A DNA stretch of 32,831 nucleotides, from the NCBI GenBank assembly GCA_025055235.1, contig JANWYN010000008.1, forward strand, positions 1-32,831, given 5' to 3'. The notes beneath the pieces are model-generated. The model was not told the origin of the DNA. It saw only the letters and a list, made by a program, of their open reading frames with translations, and did no database searches. This document shows positions 21,627-28,716 of the stretch, in pieces. A program made the translations under genes and the position numbers. Numbering within the stretch: position 1 is the stretch's first letter; every line of letters starts with the position of its first letter. Origin of the DNA: Candidatus Roseilinea sp. Its GTDB lineage: Bacteria > Chloroflexota > Anaerolineae > J036 > Brachytrichaceae.

Positions 21627-22423
21627 CCGCGCTCGATCAGCTTGCGAACGGCAGCCTCGACCTCCGCGGGCTTCCAGCCAAACAACCGGGCCAACTCCTT
21701 CGGCTGCGCGGCGACGACGTTGTGTAAGTGGCGCGCGAGGATGGCCACGCGTGCCTCGCTGCGCGTGATCGCCCGCGCCTGTGCCGGCAAATCGGGGAAC
21801 CAGCGCGACACGATCTCGTAGATGAAGGCATAGCGCCACGCGCCGGCCTCGGCCACACCCACCGGCAACACCTTCAGCCCCACTTGCAGCTCGGTCAGCG
21901 CTTTGTCGAATCTGGCCTTCAGCGCATCGCCATACAGGTTGGCCTTGCGTTTGATCTCGATGGCGTGCAGCGGGCCATGCCGGAGCAGCGCCTCGTAGAT
22001 ATTCTTCGCGTCGGCGCTGAGCGTGCCGGCTGCGTATTCGTGCAGATAGTCATCTTCGTCGCCGAAGTTCTCGCTCAGCGCGTAGAAGTGCGGCAGCAGG
22101 TCGAGCGAGACGAGCGTGGCCTTGCCCTTGATCAGTTTGCCGTAGTACCACCAGCGCCGGTCGAGCGCGCGATCCTTCGTCTCCCAGGTCAGCGCAATGT
22201 GCGGGTCGTCGTGTTGCGCCGTCATCGGCTTCTCAAAGCCGGCGACGGCCTGATACACGTTGGGCAGCTCGATGCCTTGCACGGGGAAGAGCAGACACAC
22301 GCCGGCTTCGTTCACGAACGCGCGGATGTCCTCAGCGGACGCGAGGCGCTTGTCGCGCCGGCGATGGTAACGGTCGTTGCGCAGCGCCGCGATCTGCGCG
22401 CGAGTCAAAGTCGCCTCGCCCAT
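21566..22423 (-). CDS. winged-helix AlkZ/YcaQ-like protein (putative)
   Basis: A 285-residue cytoplasmic protein. I read it as related to the AlkZ/YcaQ winged-helix DNA glycosylase group from its order of parts: an N-terminal RYHRRRDKRLASAEDIRAFVNEAGVCLLFPVQGIELPNVYQAV, a central WWYYGKLIKGKATLVSLDLLPHFYAL, a helical AKNIYEALLRHGPLHAIEIKRKANL (winged-helix-like, with LGPLxxxEL-type turn), and a second winged helix at the C terminus (RVAILARHLHNVVAAQPKELARLFGWKPAEVEAAVRKLIERGQAKIVTV). YcaQ unhooks DNA crosslinks, but the catalytic QxQ-type motif was not found, so glycosylase activity is unsure. ATG 22423 lies eight bases after TAAGAT. Its 3' end overlaps the APCDD1-like gene by 61 bases tail to tail. 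Confidence 0.7.
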   Translation of the reverse strand: MGEATLTRAQIAALRNDRYHRRRDKRLASAEDIRAFVNEAGVCLLFPVQGIELPNVYQAVAGFEKPMTAQHDDPHIALTWETKDRALDRRWWYYGKLIKGKATLVSLDLLPHFYALSENFGDEDDYLHEYAAGTLSADAKNIYEALLRHGPLHAIEIKRKANLYGDALKARFDKALTELQVGLKVLPVGVAEAGAWRYAFIYEIVSRWFPDLPAQARAITRSEARVAILARHLHNVVAAQPKELARLFGWKPAEVEAAVRKLIERGQAKIVTVTGVQGEVVMATD

Positions 22424-22431
22424 GCTGGGGA

Positions 22432-22437
22432 ATCTTA
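22432..22437 (-). promoter_or_regulatory. -10 box TAAGAT, 8 nt before ATG
   Basis: TAAGAT on the minus strand, eight bases before ATG 22423, with no Shine-Dalgarno. Confidence 0.5.
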
Positions 22438-22490
22438 CCCACGCCAGCGCCCGATAGGCAGATGTAGCCTACGGCCGGCCCGCCGAAATC

Positions 22491-22499
22491 TGCTAGAAT
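22491..22499 (+). promoter_or_regulatory. extended -10 promoter of tRNA-Arg
   Basis: TGC-TAGAAT is an extended -10. Transcription would start about three bases before the mature tRNA 5' end at 22510. No -35 match was recognised. Confidence 0.65.
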
Positions 22500-22509
22500 A
22501 TGGGCACGT

Positions 22510-22584
22510 GCCCCAATAGCTCAGGTTGGATAGAGCGTTTGCTTGCGGAGCAAAAGGCCGGGAGTTCGAGTCTCTCTTGGGGCA
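22510..22584 (+). tRNA. tRNA-Arg (anticodon GCG)
   Basis: A 75-base cloverleaf: acceptor arms GCCCCAA (22510-22516) and TTGGGGC (22577-22583) with discriminator A; D stem GCTC/GAGC; anticodon stem TTTGC/GCAAA around loop TTGCGGA, anticodon GCG at 22545-22547; variable loop AGGCC; T stem GGGAG/CTCTC with loop TTCGAGT. CCA is not encoded. The anticodon reads CGC and, by wobble, CGU. Most bacteria decode these with tRNA-Arg ACG modified to inosine; the rest of this molecule (GCGGA after the anticodon start, TTTGnnnnnnnnCAAA stem) looks like that ordinary tRNA-Arg with A34 replaced by G. Confidence 0.95.
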
Positions 22585-22588
22585 CTCC

Positions 22589-22662
22589 AGAGATTGGAGA
22601 TTTAGCGATTGGAGATTGAGGCACACGCACAATCTCTAATCCCGAATCTCCAATCTCTTTTT
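22589..22662 (+). terminator. long two-part hairpin after tRNA-Arg
   Basis: The outer arms (22589-22602 and 22645-22658) pair perfectly over 14 bp. The inner arms (22607-22617 and 22631-22641) pair over 11 bp with one G-U. The right arm is followed by TTTT. Both arms are made of GATTGGAGATT-like units. Acts as a plausible rho-independent terminator of the tRNA. Confidence 0.8.
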
Positions 22663-22704
22663 GTCTATGCCGCTACACATTCATGTCGCGCACCTCTGGA
22701 AACA

Positions 22705-24006
22705 CTATTCGAAGGGTGTTCGCGGGGAAGGTCGCTGGGCTGGGGGCGGTGAATGGGCAAGCGCCCGATGCGCAACCCGCGCGTTCTGGCTGATCCACCG
22801 CGCGATCAGGTCGAACAAGAGCGCTGCGATCACCGTCATCGCGATCGAGGCGGCGAATAACGGAGCGTAACTAAACGTGCGCTGAATCAACCCGCTGGCC
22901 GGCGGCGCGACGGCCGGACCGATGTTCGCCGCAATCGCCATCACGACGCTGACGATGAAATACTCATCGCGCAGCGACACGTTTACGACATAGACGCGGT
23001 AGAGGACGCGCGAGATCTGCGAGACTGCAACCTGGATGAACACGGCCAGCGCGCCGAGGAGCAAATTCGAACTCAGGGCGAACGCCGCTACGCCTGCGGC
23101 TGTGGCAAACGATCCCCACACGATCGCCGGCCGGTAACCCATCCACTCGGCAAAACGCGGAGCGAACAGCGCGGCTCCCGACCCGATCAGCGCGTTCACG
23201 CCGATGATCAGACCGATCTGCGCGTCGCTCGCCCCGAACCGGTCACGCATGAGCAGGTTGAAGAACGTGAACACCAGCGCCTCTGCTGCCAGCAGCAACA
23301 TGAACGGCACGCCAAGCGCATACACCTGCAGCCGCTGGCCTAGCAACACACGTGGGTTGAGATAGCGCAACGCGCGCACGTCGGGCAGCGCCGCCGTGGG
23401 TTCGCCCTGCACCGGGCGGCAGCGAGCGATCATCGCCAGCGGCACTACGGCGAGCGTCCGCACGACGAACGCAGCAACCAGCACTACGCGATATGCTTCC
23501 GCGCTCTGGTCGCCGACTTGGAGTAACGGCGCGATCAGCGCCGGCAAGCTGCCAGCAGCGATGCTGCCCAACAGCACCGCGACTGTGCGCGTGAAATCGC
23601 CGGTGCCGAACAGCGCCGCGCGATGATCCTCGGTGGAGGCGTCGGCCAGCAACGATACGCTGGCCAAGCCGAAGATCACCGTGCCGAAGCCGCTGAGGGC
23701 CTCGGCAACCAGGATCACCTCAGGCACAGGTACCAGCACCGTGGGCAATCGTGCAAGGCTGGCGAACGCTGCCCCGAAGACCAGCGCAGCGCGCCGGCCC
23801 ATCCGCTCGAAGCACAACAGCGCCGGTAGCGCCAGGATCAACCCGCCGAACTGGCTGGCGCCGTGAAACAAGCCGATGAACGCCCGGTCGAGGCCCAGCG
23901 CCTCCAGATAGAAGTTCATCAGCGTCGCCGGGAAGGCGAAGGTGACGTAGTAGATCGCGACCCACACCAGATAGAGCCTGGCGATGTAGGTGAAGCGGCG
24001 AAACAC
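22705..24006 (-). CDS. MFS transporter
   Basis: A 433-residue major facilitator superfamily protein with about twelve membrane helices in two halves joined by a cytoplasmic loop (about residues 198-225, RCRPVQGEPTAALPDVRALRYLNPR). Typical motif-A-like residues follow helix 2 (LLCFERMGRRAALVFGAAFASLAR), and its degenerate copy occurs in the second half (FAPRFAEWMGYRPAIVWGSFA). Nothing in the sequence names the substrate; sugar, drug and metabolite exporters share this form. The start is GTG 24006, seven bases after TATACT on the minus strand. The C-terminal 25 residues are Pro/Arg/Ala-rich and probably cytoplasmic. It diverges from the E1 beta gene across 64 bases. Confidence 0.88.
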   Translation of the reverse strand: MFRRFTYIARLYLVWVAIYYVTFAFPATLMNFYLEALGLDRAFIGLFHGASQFGGLILALPALLCFERMGRRAALVFGAAFASLARLPTVLVPVPEVILVAEALSGFGTVIFGLASVSLLADASTEDHRAALFGTGDFTRTVAVLLGSIAAGSLPALIAPLLQVGDQSAEAYRVVLVAAFVVRTLAVVPLAMIARCRPVQGEPTAALPDVRALRYLNPRVLLGQRLQVYALGVPFMLLLAAEALVFTFFNLLMRDRFGASDAQIGLIIGVNALIGSGAALFAPRFAEWMGYRPAIVWGSFATAAGVAAFALSSNLLLGALAVFIQVAVSQISRVLYRVYVVNVSLRDEYFIVSVVMAIAANIGPAVAPPASGLIQRTFSYAPLFAASIAMTVIAALLFDLIARWISQNARVAHRALAHSPPPAQRPSPRTPFE

Positions 24007-24013
24007 GGCGGCG

Positions 24014-24019
24014 AGTATA
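24014..24019 (-). promoter_or_regulatory. -10 box TATACT, 7 nt before GTG
   Basis: TATACT on the minus strand, seven bases before the MFS GTG start. No Shine-Dalgarno, so the transcript would start on or beside the start codon. Confidence 0.6.
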
Positions 24020-24054
24020 GTGGCATTGGTGCGCCGGGCAGTGCTGAGCTACGG

Positions 24055-24060
24055 CATAAT
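24055..24060 (+). promoter_or_regulatory. -10 box CATAAT, 10 nt before ATG
   Basis: CATAAT ends ten bases before the E1 beta ATG at 24071. It would start the long plus-strand block with a leader of about four bases. Confidence 0.5.
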
Positions 24061-24070
24061 CCGCGCATCC

Positions 24071-25051
24071 ATGCGAACTCTAACCTACAGCGAAGCGATC
24101 AACGAAGCGTTGCGCGAGGAGATGGCGCGCGACCCCAGCGTGTTCATCATGGGCGAAGACGTCGGCGTGATGGGTGGCGTGTTCGGCGTGACGCAGGGCC
24201 TGATCCAGCAATTCGGCGAGGAGCGCGTGCGCGACACGCCGATCAGCGAAACCGGCATCGTCGGCGCGGCGCTCGGCGCGGCCATGATGGGCATGCGGCC
24301 GGTTGTCGAGATCATGTTCGGCGACTTCCTCGGCTGCGCCGGCGACCAGATCATCAACCAAGTCGCCAAGGCGCGCTACATGAGCGGCGGCAAAGCGCGC
24401 GTGCCGCTGACCATCCGCGTCACCACCGGCGCGCCCGGCGCAGCCGCAGCGCAGCACTCGCAAAGCCCGGAGTCGTGGTTCATGAACATCCCAGGCATCA
24501 AGATCGTCGCCCCGGCGACGCCGGCCGACGCCAAAGGGCTGCTCAAGAGCGCCATCCGCGGGGAAGACCCGGTGCTGTTCTTCGAGCACAAGATGCTGTA
24601 TGCGATGAAGGGTGAGATCCCCGAGGGCGACTACGTGATCGAATTCGGCAAAGCCAACGTGCTGCGTGAGGGCCGCGACGTCACCATCATCGCCATCGGC
24701 GGCATGGTACAACATGCACTGGCCGCAGCCGACGAGCTGGCAAAAGGTCTGGACGCTGTCTCGTGCGAGGTGATTGACCCGCGCACGCTTGTGCCGCTGG
24801 ATGTGCCGGCGCTGGTCGCCAGCGTCAAGAAGACCGGCCGCGCCTTGATCGCTCACGAGGCGCACAAGCGCGGTGGTCCCGGTGCGGAGATCGCCGCGGT
24901 GCTCGCCGAACAAGCCCTCGATTACCTTGATGCGCCCATCCAGCGCGTGGCCGCCAAGAACGTGCCGCTGCCGTATGCGCCGGCGCTGGAGCAGTTCGTC
25001 CTGCCCGGCAAGGATGATATAGTCGCGGCTGTGAAGGAGGTGCTGCGATGA
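24071..25051 (+). CDS. 2-oxo acid dehydrogenase E1 component, beta subunit
   Basis: A 326-residue E1 beta subunit of the pyruvate/acetoin/branched-chain 2-oxo acid dehydrogenase family (usual length 320-340). With E1 alpha it decarboxylates a 2-oxo acid on thiamine diphosphate. Family blocks in order: TYSEAINEALREEMARDPSVFIMGEDVG (Glu-Asp near the cofactor), GVTQGLIQQFGEERVRDTPISETGIVGAALGAAMMGMRPVVEIMFGDF, QHSQSPESWFMNIPGIKIVAPATPADAKGLLKSAIR, and the C-terminal domain EVIDPRTLVPLD with HEAHKRGGPGAEIAAVLAEQ. The frame stays open to 23990, but ATG 24071 begins the conserved part. No E1 alpha, E2 or E3 gene is in the window, which is unusual, since the alpha gene normally comes just before. 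It overlaps the following Uma2 gene by ATGA. Confidence 0.92.
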   Translation: MRTLTYSEAINEALREEMARDPSVFIMGEDVGVMGGVFGVTQGLIQQFGEERVRDTPISETGIVGAALGAAMMGMRPVVEIMFGDFLGCAGDQIINQVAKARYMSGGKARVPLTIRVTTGAPGAAAAQHSQSPESWFMNIPGIKIVAPATPADAKGLLKSAIRGEDPVLFFEHKMLYAMKGEIPEGDYVIEFGKANVLREGRDVTIIAIGGMVQHALAAADELAKGLDAVSCEVIDPRTLVPLDVPALVASVKKTGRALIAHEAHKRGGPGAEIAAVLAEQALDYLDAPIQRVAAKNVPLPYAPALEQFVLPGKDDIVAAVKEVLR

Positions 25052-25683
25052 CCACTGCGCCTGTCGCTCCTGCCGAAGCGCGCGCCGAGACGCCTGCGCC
25101 GTCCACCCGCCCTCGCCCGCGCCAGGGGGAGTGGACGTATGAAGACTATCTCGCGCTGCCCGATGACGGCAACCGCTACGAAATCATTGACGGAGTGCTC
25201 TACGTGGCTAATGCGCCTTCCTACGACCATCAATTCACAGTGACTGAACTCGTCCGGCAACTTGCGAACCATGTGATCGAGCAGAAGCTGGGGATTGTGA
25301 TTACAGCGCCGTTCGAAGTGCACCTGCCGGGCATCGCCAAGCCGGTGCAGCCCGACGTGCTGTTCATCGCTGCAGCGCGGCAACCGCAAGCCGGCGCGCG
25401 CTTCTTCGAGGGCGCGCCTGACCTGATCGTCGAGGTCCTCTCGCCCGGTTCGATGCGCTTGGATCACTACGTCAAATTCGGCGCCTACGAACGCGCCGGC
25501 GTGCGCGAATACTGGATCGCCGATCCGCGAACGCGCATGGTCGTGGTTTACGCTTTGGGGCCAGGCGAAGAAAGCGCCCTCGAATACGCTTTGTTCGGCG
25601 CCTTCGGCCCCGGCGAGCAGATTCGCTCCAGCATCCTGCCCGACCTGGCGATTGCGCTCGACCCGCTCTTCATCCCCGCATAG
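25048..25683 (+). CDS. Uma2-family (DUF820) PD-(D/E)XK nuclease-like protein
   Basis: A 211-residue Uma2 protein, different in sequence from the one at 17438-18100. An N-terminal Ala/Pro-rich stretch of about 25 residues leads to GEWTYEDYLALPDDGNRYEIIDGVLYVANAPSYDHQ, then the core: QPDVLFIAA, PDLIVEVLSPGSMRLDHYVKFGAYERAGVREYWIADPRTRMVVVY. The Asp of QPDV, the Glu of VEVLS and the Lys of YVKFG match the expected nuclease-like site. Its ATG overlaps the E1 beta stop (ATGA), so translation is coupled. A functional tie to E1 beta is not expected; Uma2 genes are scattered through such genomes, and its place in this operon may be incidental. Confidence 0.9.
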   Translation: MTTAPVAPAEARAETPAPSTRPRPRQGEWTYEDYLALPDDGNRYEIIDGVLYVANAPSYDHQFTVTELVRQLANHVIEQKLGIVITAPFEVHLPGIAKPVQPDVLFIAAARQPQAGARFFEGAPDLIVEVLSPGSMRLDHYVKFGAYERAGVREYWIADPRTRMVVVYALGPGEESALEYALFGAFGPGEQIRSSILPDLAIALDPLFIPA

Positions 25684-25688
25684 CCGGC

Positions 25689-26468
25689 TTGGCGACCCCC
25701 AGCCAGCCGCTGCGACTTCACTCGGTGCGCGTCCTCGTCGTCCTGCCCACATACAACGAAGCCGAAAACATCGCGCTGCTCATCCCGGAGCTGCTGGCGC
25801 TGCCGCTCGATATCTGCGTGGTGGATGATGCCTCGCCGGACGGCACCGGGCGCATCGCCGACGATTGGGCCGCGCGCGAGCCGCGCGTGCACGTGGTACA
25901 TCGCGCCGGTAAGCTCGGCCTGGGCACTGCCTATGTAACCGGCTTCCATTTTGCGCTCGATCACGGCTACGACGCTGCGCTGACGATGGACGCCGACTTC
26001 TCGCATCATCCGCGCTACATCCCGGCCATGCTGCGCGCCATCGAGCATGCCGACCTGGTCATCGGTTCGCGCTACGTGCCCGGGGGCGACGTGCTGTATC
26101 CCTTTCATCGGCGCTTCCTGAGCAAAACGGCCAACACGATCGCGCGGCTGACGCTCAGCCTGCGGCCGCACGACTGCACCGCCGGCTTCCGCCTGTACCG
26201 CGCCGGCGTGTTGCAAACCGTGCCGATTGATTCGATCTTCTCAAACGGTTATTCCTTCCTCATCGAGATGCTGAACCTCGTCCAGGGCTTCGGCTTCAGC
26301 ATCGTCGAGATCCCCATCGTCTTTGCCGATCGCACGCGCGGCCAGTCGAAGATCTCCTCCAAGGAGATCCTGCGCGCCGCCTACACCGTGTCCCGATTGA
26401 CCTATCGCCGTTTGCGCGACCGGCTCATCGGCCCTCCGGAGGCGCGTCGCGCGCCGCGCCAATCATGA
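25689..26468 (+). CDS. polyprenol monophosphomannose synthase-like GT2
   Basis: A 259-residue GT2 glycosyltransferase of the dolichol-phosphate mannose synthase group without the C-terminal membrane domain. It would transfer mannose or glucose from a nucleotide-sugar to a polyprenyl phosphate at the membrane face. Signature parts: VLVVLPTYNEAENIALLI, VVDDASPDGTGRIAD, GKLGLGTAYVTGFHFAL, MDADFSHHPRYIPAM (the metal-binding DAD), GSRYVPGGD, the amphipathic LSKTANTIARLTLSLRPHDCTAGFRLYR and SNGYSFLIEML, and FADRTRGQSKISSKEI. The frame opens with TTG 25689, five bases after the Uma2 stop; GTG 25725 is an alternative that starts at the conserved strand. Its stop overlaps the next gene's ATG (ATGA). 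Confidence 0.92.
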   Translation: MATPSQPLRLHSVRVLVVLPTYNEAENIALLIPELLALPLDICVVDDASPDGTGRIADDWAAREPRVHVVHRAGKLGLGTAYVTGFHFALDHGYDAALTMDADFSHHPRYIPAMLRAIEHADLVIGSRYVPGGDVLYPFHRRFLSKTANTIARLTLSLRPHDCTAGFRLYRAGVLQTVPIDSIFSNGYSFLIEMLNLVQGFGFSIVEIPIVFADRTRGQSKISSKEILRAAYTVSRLTYRRLRDRLIGPPEARRAPRQS

Positions 26469-27646
26469 CGCTGCGCATCGTCCACATCTATAAGGACTAC
26501 TTCCCGGTGTTGGGCGGCATCGAGAATCACATCCGCCAACTGGCCGAGGCACAGGCCGCGCGTGGGCATCAAGTAGAGGTGCTGGTGACGAGCCTGCGCG
26601 CCGCGCGCGCGGTCGAAATGCTCAATGGCGTGCGGGTGACCAAGGCAGCGCGCCACTTGAACATCCAGTCCGCGCCGATCGGCTTTGCGTTCCCTGTAGA
26701 AGTCGCGCGGTTGACGAGCGGCGCCGACATTGCCCACCTGCACGCGCCCTATCCGATCGGCGAAGCGTGCAACCTGTGGTTCGGCCGGGCTAAGCGCACC
26801 GTGATCACTTGGCACAGCGACATCGTGCGACAGAGGACGCTGCTGCGCCTATATGCGCCGGTGCTGCGCCGCGTCATCGCTCGCGCCGATGCGATCATCC
26901 CCACCAGTGAGATCTACGCGCGCACATCGCCCTGGCTGCGCGATCATCTCGATCGCTGCCGCGTCGCGCCGCTGGGCATCGCCGTCGCGCGCTTCGGCGC
27001 AGACGACGCCGAGCGCGAGCGTCGCCGTGCGGCGCTGCGCCGCCAACTCCTCGCCGCCGCGCGCATGGCCGCCGGCGAGCCGCTCCTGTTGCTCAGCGTC
27101 GGCCGGCTGCGTTACTACAAAGGCCTGGACGATCTGATCCGCGCCATGCCCAACCTACCGGATGCAGTCGCCGTTATCGTGGGCGTCGGGCCGATGGAGG
27201 CGGAGTGGAAGGCCCTAGCGCAGCGCCTCGGCGTGTCCGACCGGGTGATCTTCGCAGGCGAGGTGAGCGACGAGCTGCTGCCGGACTACTACTACGCCGC
27301 GGATCTCTACGTCATCCCGGCCAACTCGCGCGCCGAGGCGTTCGGCGTGGCCATCTTGGAGGCAATGGCCGCCGGGCTACCGGTGATTTCCACGGAGGTT
27401 GGCACGGCGACGAGCTGGGTGAACCGCCACGGCGTCACCGGCCTGGTCATCCCGCCGCGCGACCCGGCGGCCATCGCGCAGGCCGTGGGCGCGCTGGGCG
27501 ACGCCGCGCTGCGCCGGACGATGGGCGAGGCAGCGCGCCGTCGCGTGCAGGCCGAGTTCACGCTGGAGCGCACGATCGCGCGCATCGAGGCGATCTATGC
27601 CGAGGTGCTAGCCACAAAGCCAAGCCGTTCCCACGATTCTGGATAA
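26465..27646 (+). CDS. GT4-family glycosyltransferase
   Basis: A 393-residue GT-B glycosyltransferase of family GT4. The acceptor domain has MTLRIVHIYKDYFPVLGGIENHIRQLAEAQAARGHQVEVLVT, then HLHAPYPIGEACNLWFGRAKRTVITWHSDIVRQ. The donor domain has LLSVGRLRYYKGLDDLIRAMPNL, VGVGPMEAEWKALAQRLGVSDRVIFAGEVSDELLPDYYYAADLYVIP, and NSRAEAFGVAILEAMAAGLPVISTEVGTATSWVNRHGVTGLVIPP, with the E-x7-E pair. It overlaps the polyprenol-sugar synthase gene by ATGA, which suggests both act on the same glycan or glycolipid. It precedes bchG by 14 bases. Its acceptor is unknown; a carotenoid or membrane glycolipid is possible given the neighbours, but that is inference. Confidence 0.93.
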   Translation: MTLRIVHIYKDYFPVLGGIENHIRQLAEAQAARGHQVEVLVTSLRAARAVEMLNGVRVTKAARHLNIQSAPIGFAFPVEVARLTSGADIAHLHAPYPIGEACNLWFGRAKRTVITWHSDIVRQRTLLRLYAPVLRRVIARADAIIPTSEIYARTSPWLRDHLDRCRVAPLGIAVARFGADDAERERRRAALRRQLLAAARMAAGEPLLLLSVGRLRYYKGLDDLIRAMPNLPDAVAVIVGVGPMEAEWKALAQRLGVSDRVIFAGEVSDELLPDYYYAADLYVIPANSRAEAFGVAILEAMAAGLPVISTEVGTATSWVNRHGVTGLVIPPRDPAAIAQAVGALGDAALRRTMGEAARRRVQAEFTLERTIARIEAIYAEVLATKPSRSHDSG

Positions 27647-27648
27647 AC

Positions 27649-27654
27649 TAATCT
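27649..27654 (+). promoter_or_regulatory. -10-like TAATCT, 6 nt before bchG ATG
   Basis: TAATCT ends six bases before the bchG ATG at 27661 and follows the glycosyltransferase stop by two bases. A second candidate TAAACT overlaps that stop. bchG may have its own leaderless start. Confidence 0.3.
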
Positions 27655-27660
27655 ATCCGG

Positions 27661-28608
27661 ATGAACAGCAATCTCCAAGTTGCCGGCGGCCGGCCGGCAA
27701 GCCGGCCGCTCCCCTTCTTCAAGGTCATGCTCACGCTGATGGAGCCCTACACATGGTTCGCGCCAGCGTGGGCGTTTGTAGTCGGCTGCGTCGCCAGCCA
27801 CAGCATCTACTTCGACCTCGGCGGCGACGTGTGGCAAAGCGTCCTCAGCGTGGGCAAGATTGCCATCGGCACGCTGATGGCCGGGCCATTGCTGGTGGGC
27901 TTCTCACAGGTGTGGAACGACTGGTGCGACCGCGACGTGGACGCGATCAACCAGCCAGAGCGGCTGATCCCGTCGGGCAAGGCCACCCGCAACCAGGTGT
28001 TCGCCATCATCGCCATCCTGGGCGTGGCGGCCATGGCCATCGCGCTGTTCCTCGGCCCGCCAGTAGCGCTGGTCGCCGTCGTCGGCATCCTGATCGCGCT
28101 GGCCTACTCGGCCGAGCCGATCCGCCTGAAGAAAAACGGCTGGCTGGGCAACCTGGCCATCGGCCTGACCTACGAGACGTGCGCCTGGGTCGCCGGCCAT
28201 CTCACGTTCGACCCCCAGTTGCAATCGGCCGGCGCGCCGCAAAGCATGATCTTGGCGCTGATCTACGGGCTAGGCGTGACCGGCACGATGATCATCAACG
28301 ATTTCAAAAGCGTCGCCGGCGACCGCCAGATGGGCATCCGCTCGATCCCGGCCATGTACGGCGAGTCCACCGCCGCGAAGATCGGCGTCGTCATCATCAA
28401 CGCGGCCCAGCTCGTCGCCATCGGCCTGCAGCTGGTGTGGGGCCACCTGATCGCAGCCGGCGTGTGCTTCTTGCTGCTGCTGGCGCAACTGCGCATCCAA
28501 GCGCAGTTAGTGCGCGAGCCGACCCAGCCGATGGCCGTGCGTTACAACATCGTCGGCATTCCGCCCTACACCTGGGCGATGCTGATCGCGGCGATTGGCC
28601 TGGGGTGA
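27661..28608 (+). CDS. bchG: bacteriochlorophyll synthase BchG
   Basis: A 315-residue membrane prenyltransferase of the UbiA superfamily. It esterifies bacteriochlorophyllide with geranylgeranyl or phytyl diphosphate, the last assembly step of bacteriochlorophyll a. Two Asp-rich sites are clear: NDWCDRDVDAINQPERLIPSG (residues about 86-106) for the prenyl diphosphate and magnesium, and INDFKSVAGDRQMGIRSIPAMYG (about 215-237). The NDFKSV-GDR form is characteristic of chlorophyll synthases, as opposed to UbiA or MenA. Eight or nine hydrophobic helices are apparent, starting at WFAPAWAFVVGCVASH. A Gly/Arg/Pro-rich N terminus of about 20 residues precedes the first helix. It is followed 108 bases later by bchP, the usual partner. 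Confidence 0.94.
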   Translation: MNSNLQVAGGRPASRPLPFFKVMLTLMEPYTWFAPAWAFVVGCVASHSIYFDLGGDVWQSVLSVGKIAIGTLMAGPLLVGFSQVWNDWCDRDVDAINQPERLIPSGKATRNQVFAIIAILGVAAMAIALFLGPPVALVAVVGILIALAYSAEPIRLKKNGWLGNLAIGLTYETCAWVAGHLTFDPQLQSAGAPQSMILALIYGLGVTGTMIINDFKSVAGDRQMGIRSIPAMYGESTAAKIGVVIINAAQLVAIGLQLVWGHLIAAGVCFLLLLAQLRIQAQLVREPTQPMAVRYNIVGIPPYTWAMLIAAIGLG

Positions 28609-28628
28609 CGACGGGCGCTCCAGGCCTC

Positions 28629-28657
28629 TTGCGCATCCGGCGGTTCGTCCGCAAAAT
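28629..28657 (+). promoter_or_regulatory. possible promoter before bchP
   Basis: TTGCGC (28629-28634), 17 bases, CAAAAT (28652-28657), with an AGAGGTG Shine-Dalgarno about 50 bases later. The matches are weak. Confidence 0.3.
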
Positions 28658-28716
28658 AGGTGCAGCACGTGCCGCGCGACGCGCGACACGCAGCCCTGGA
28701 TGCAGAGGTGAGAGAC

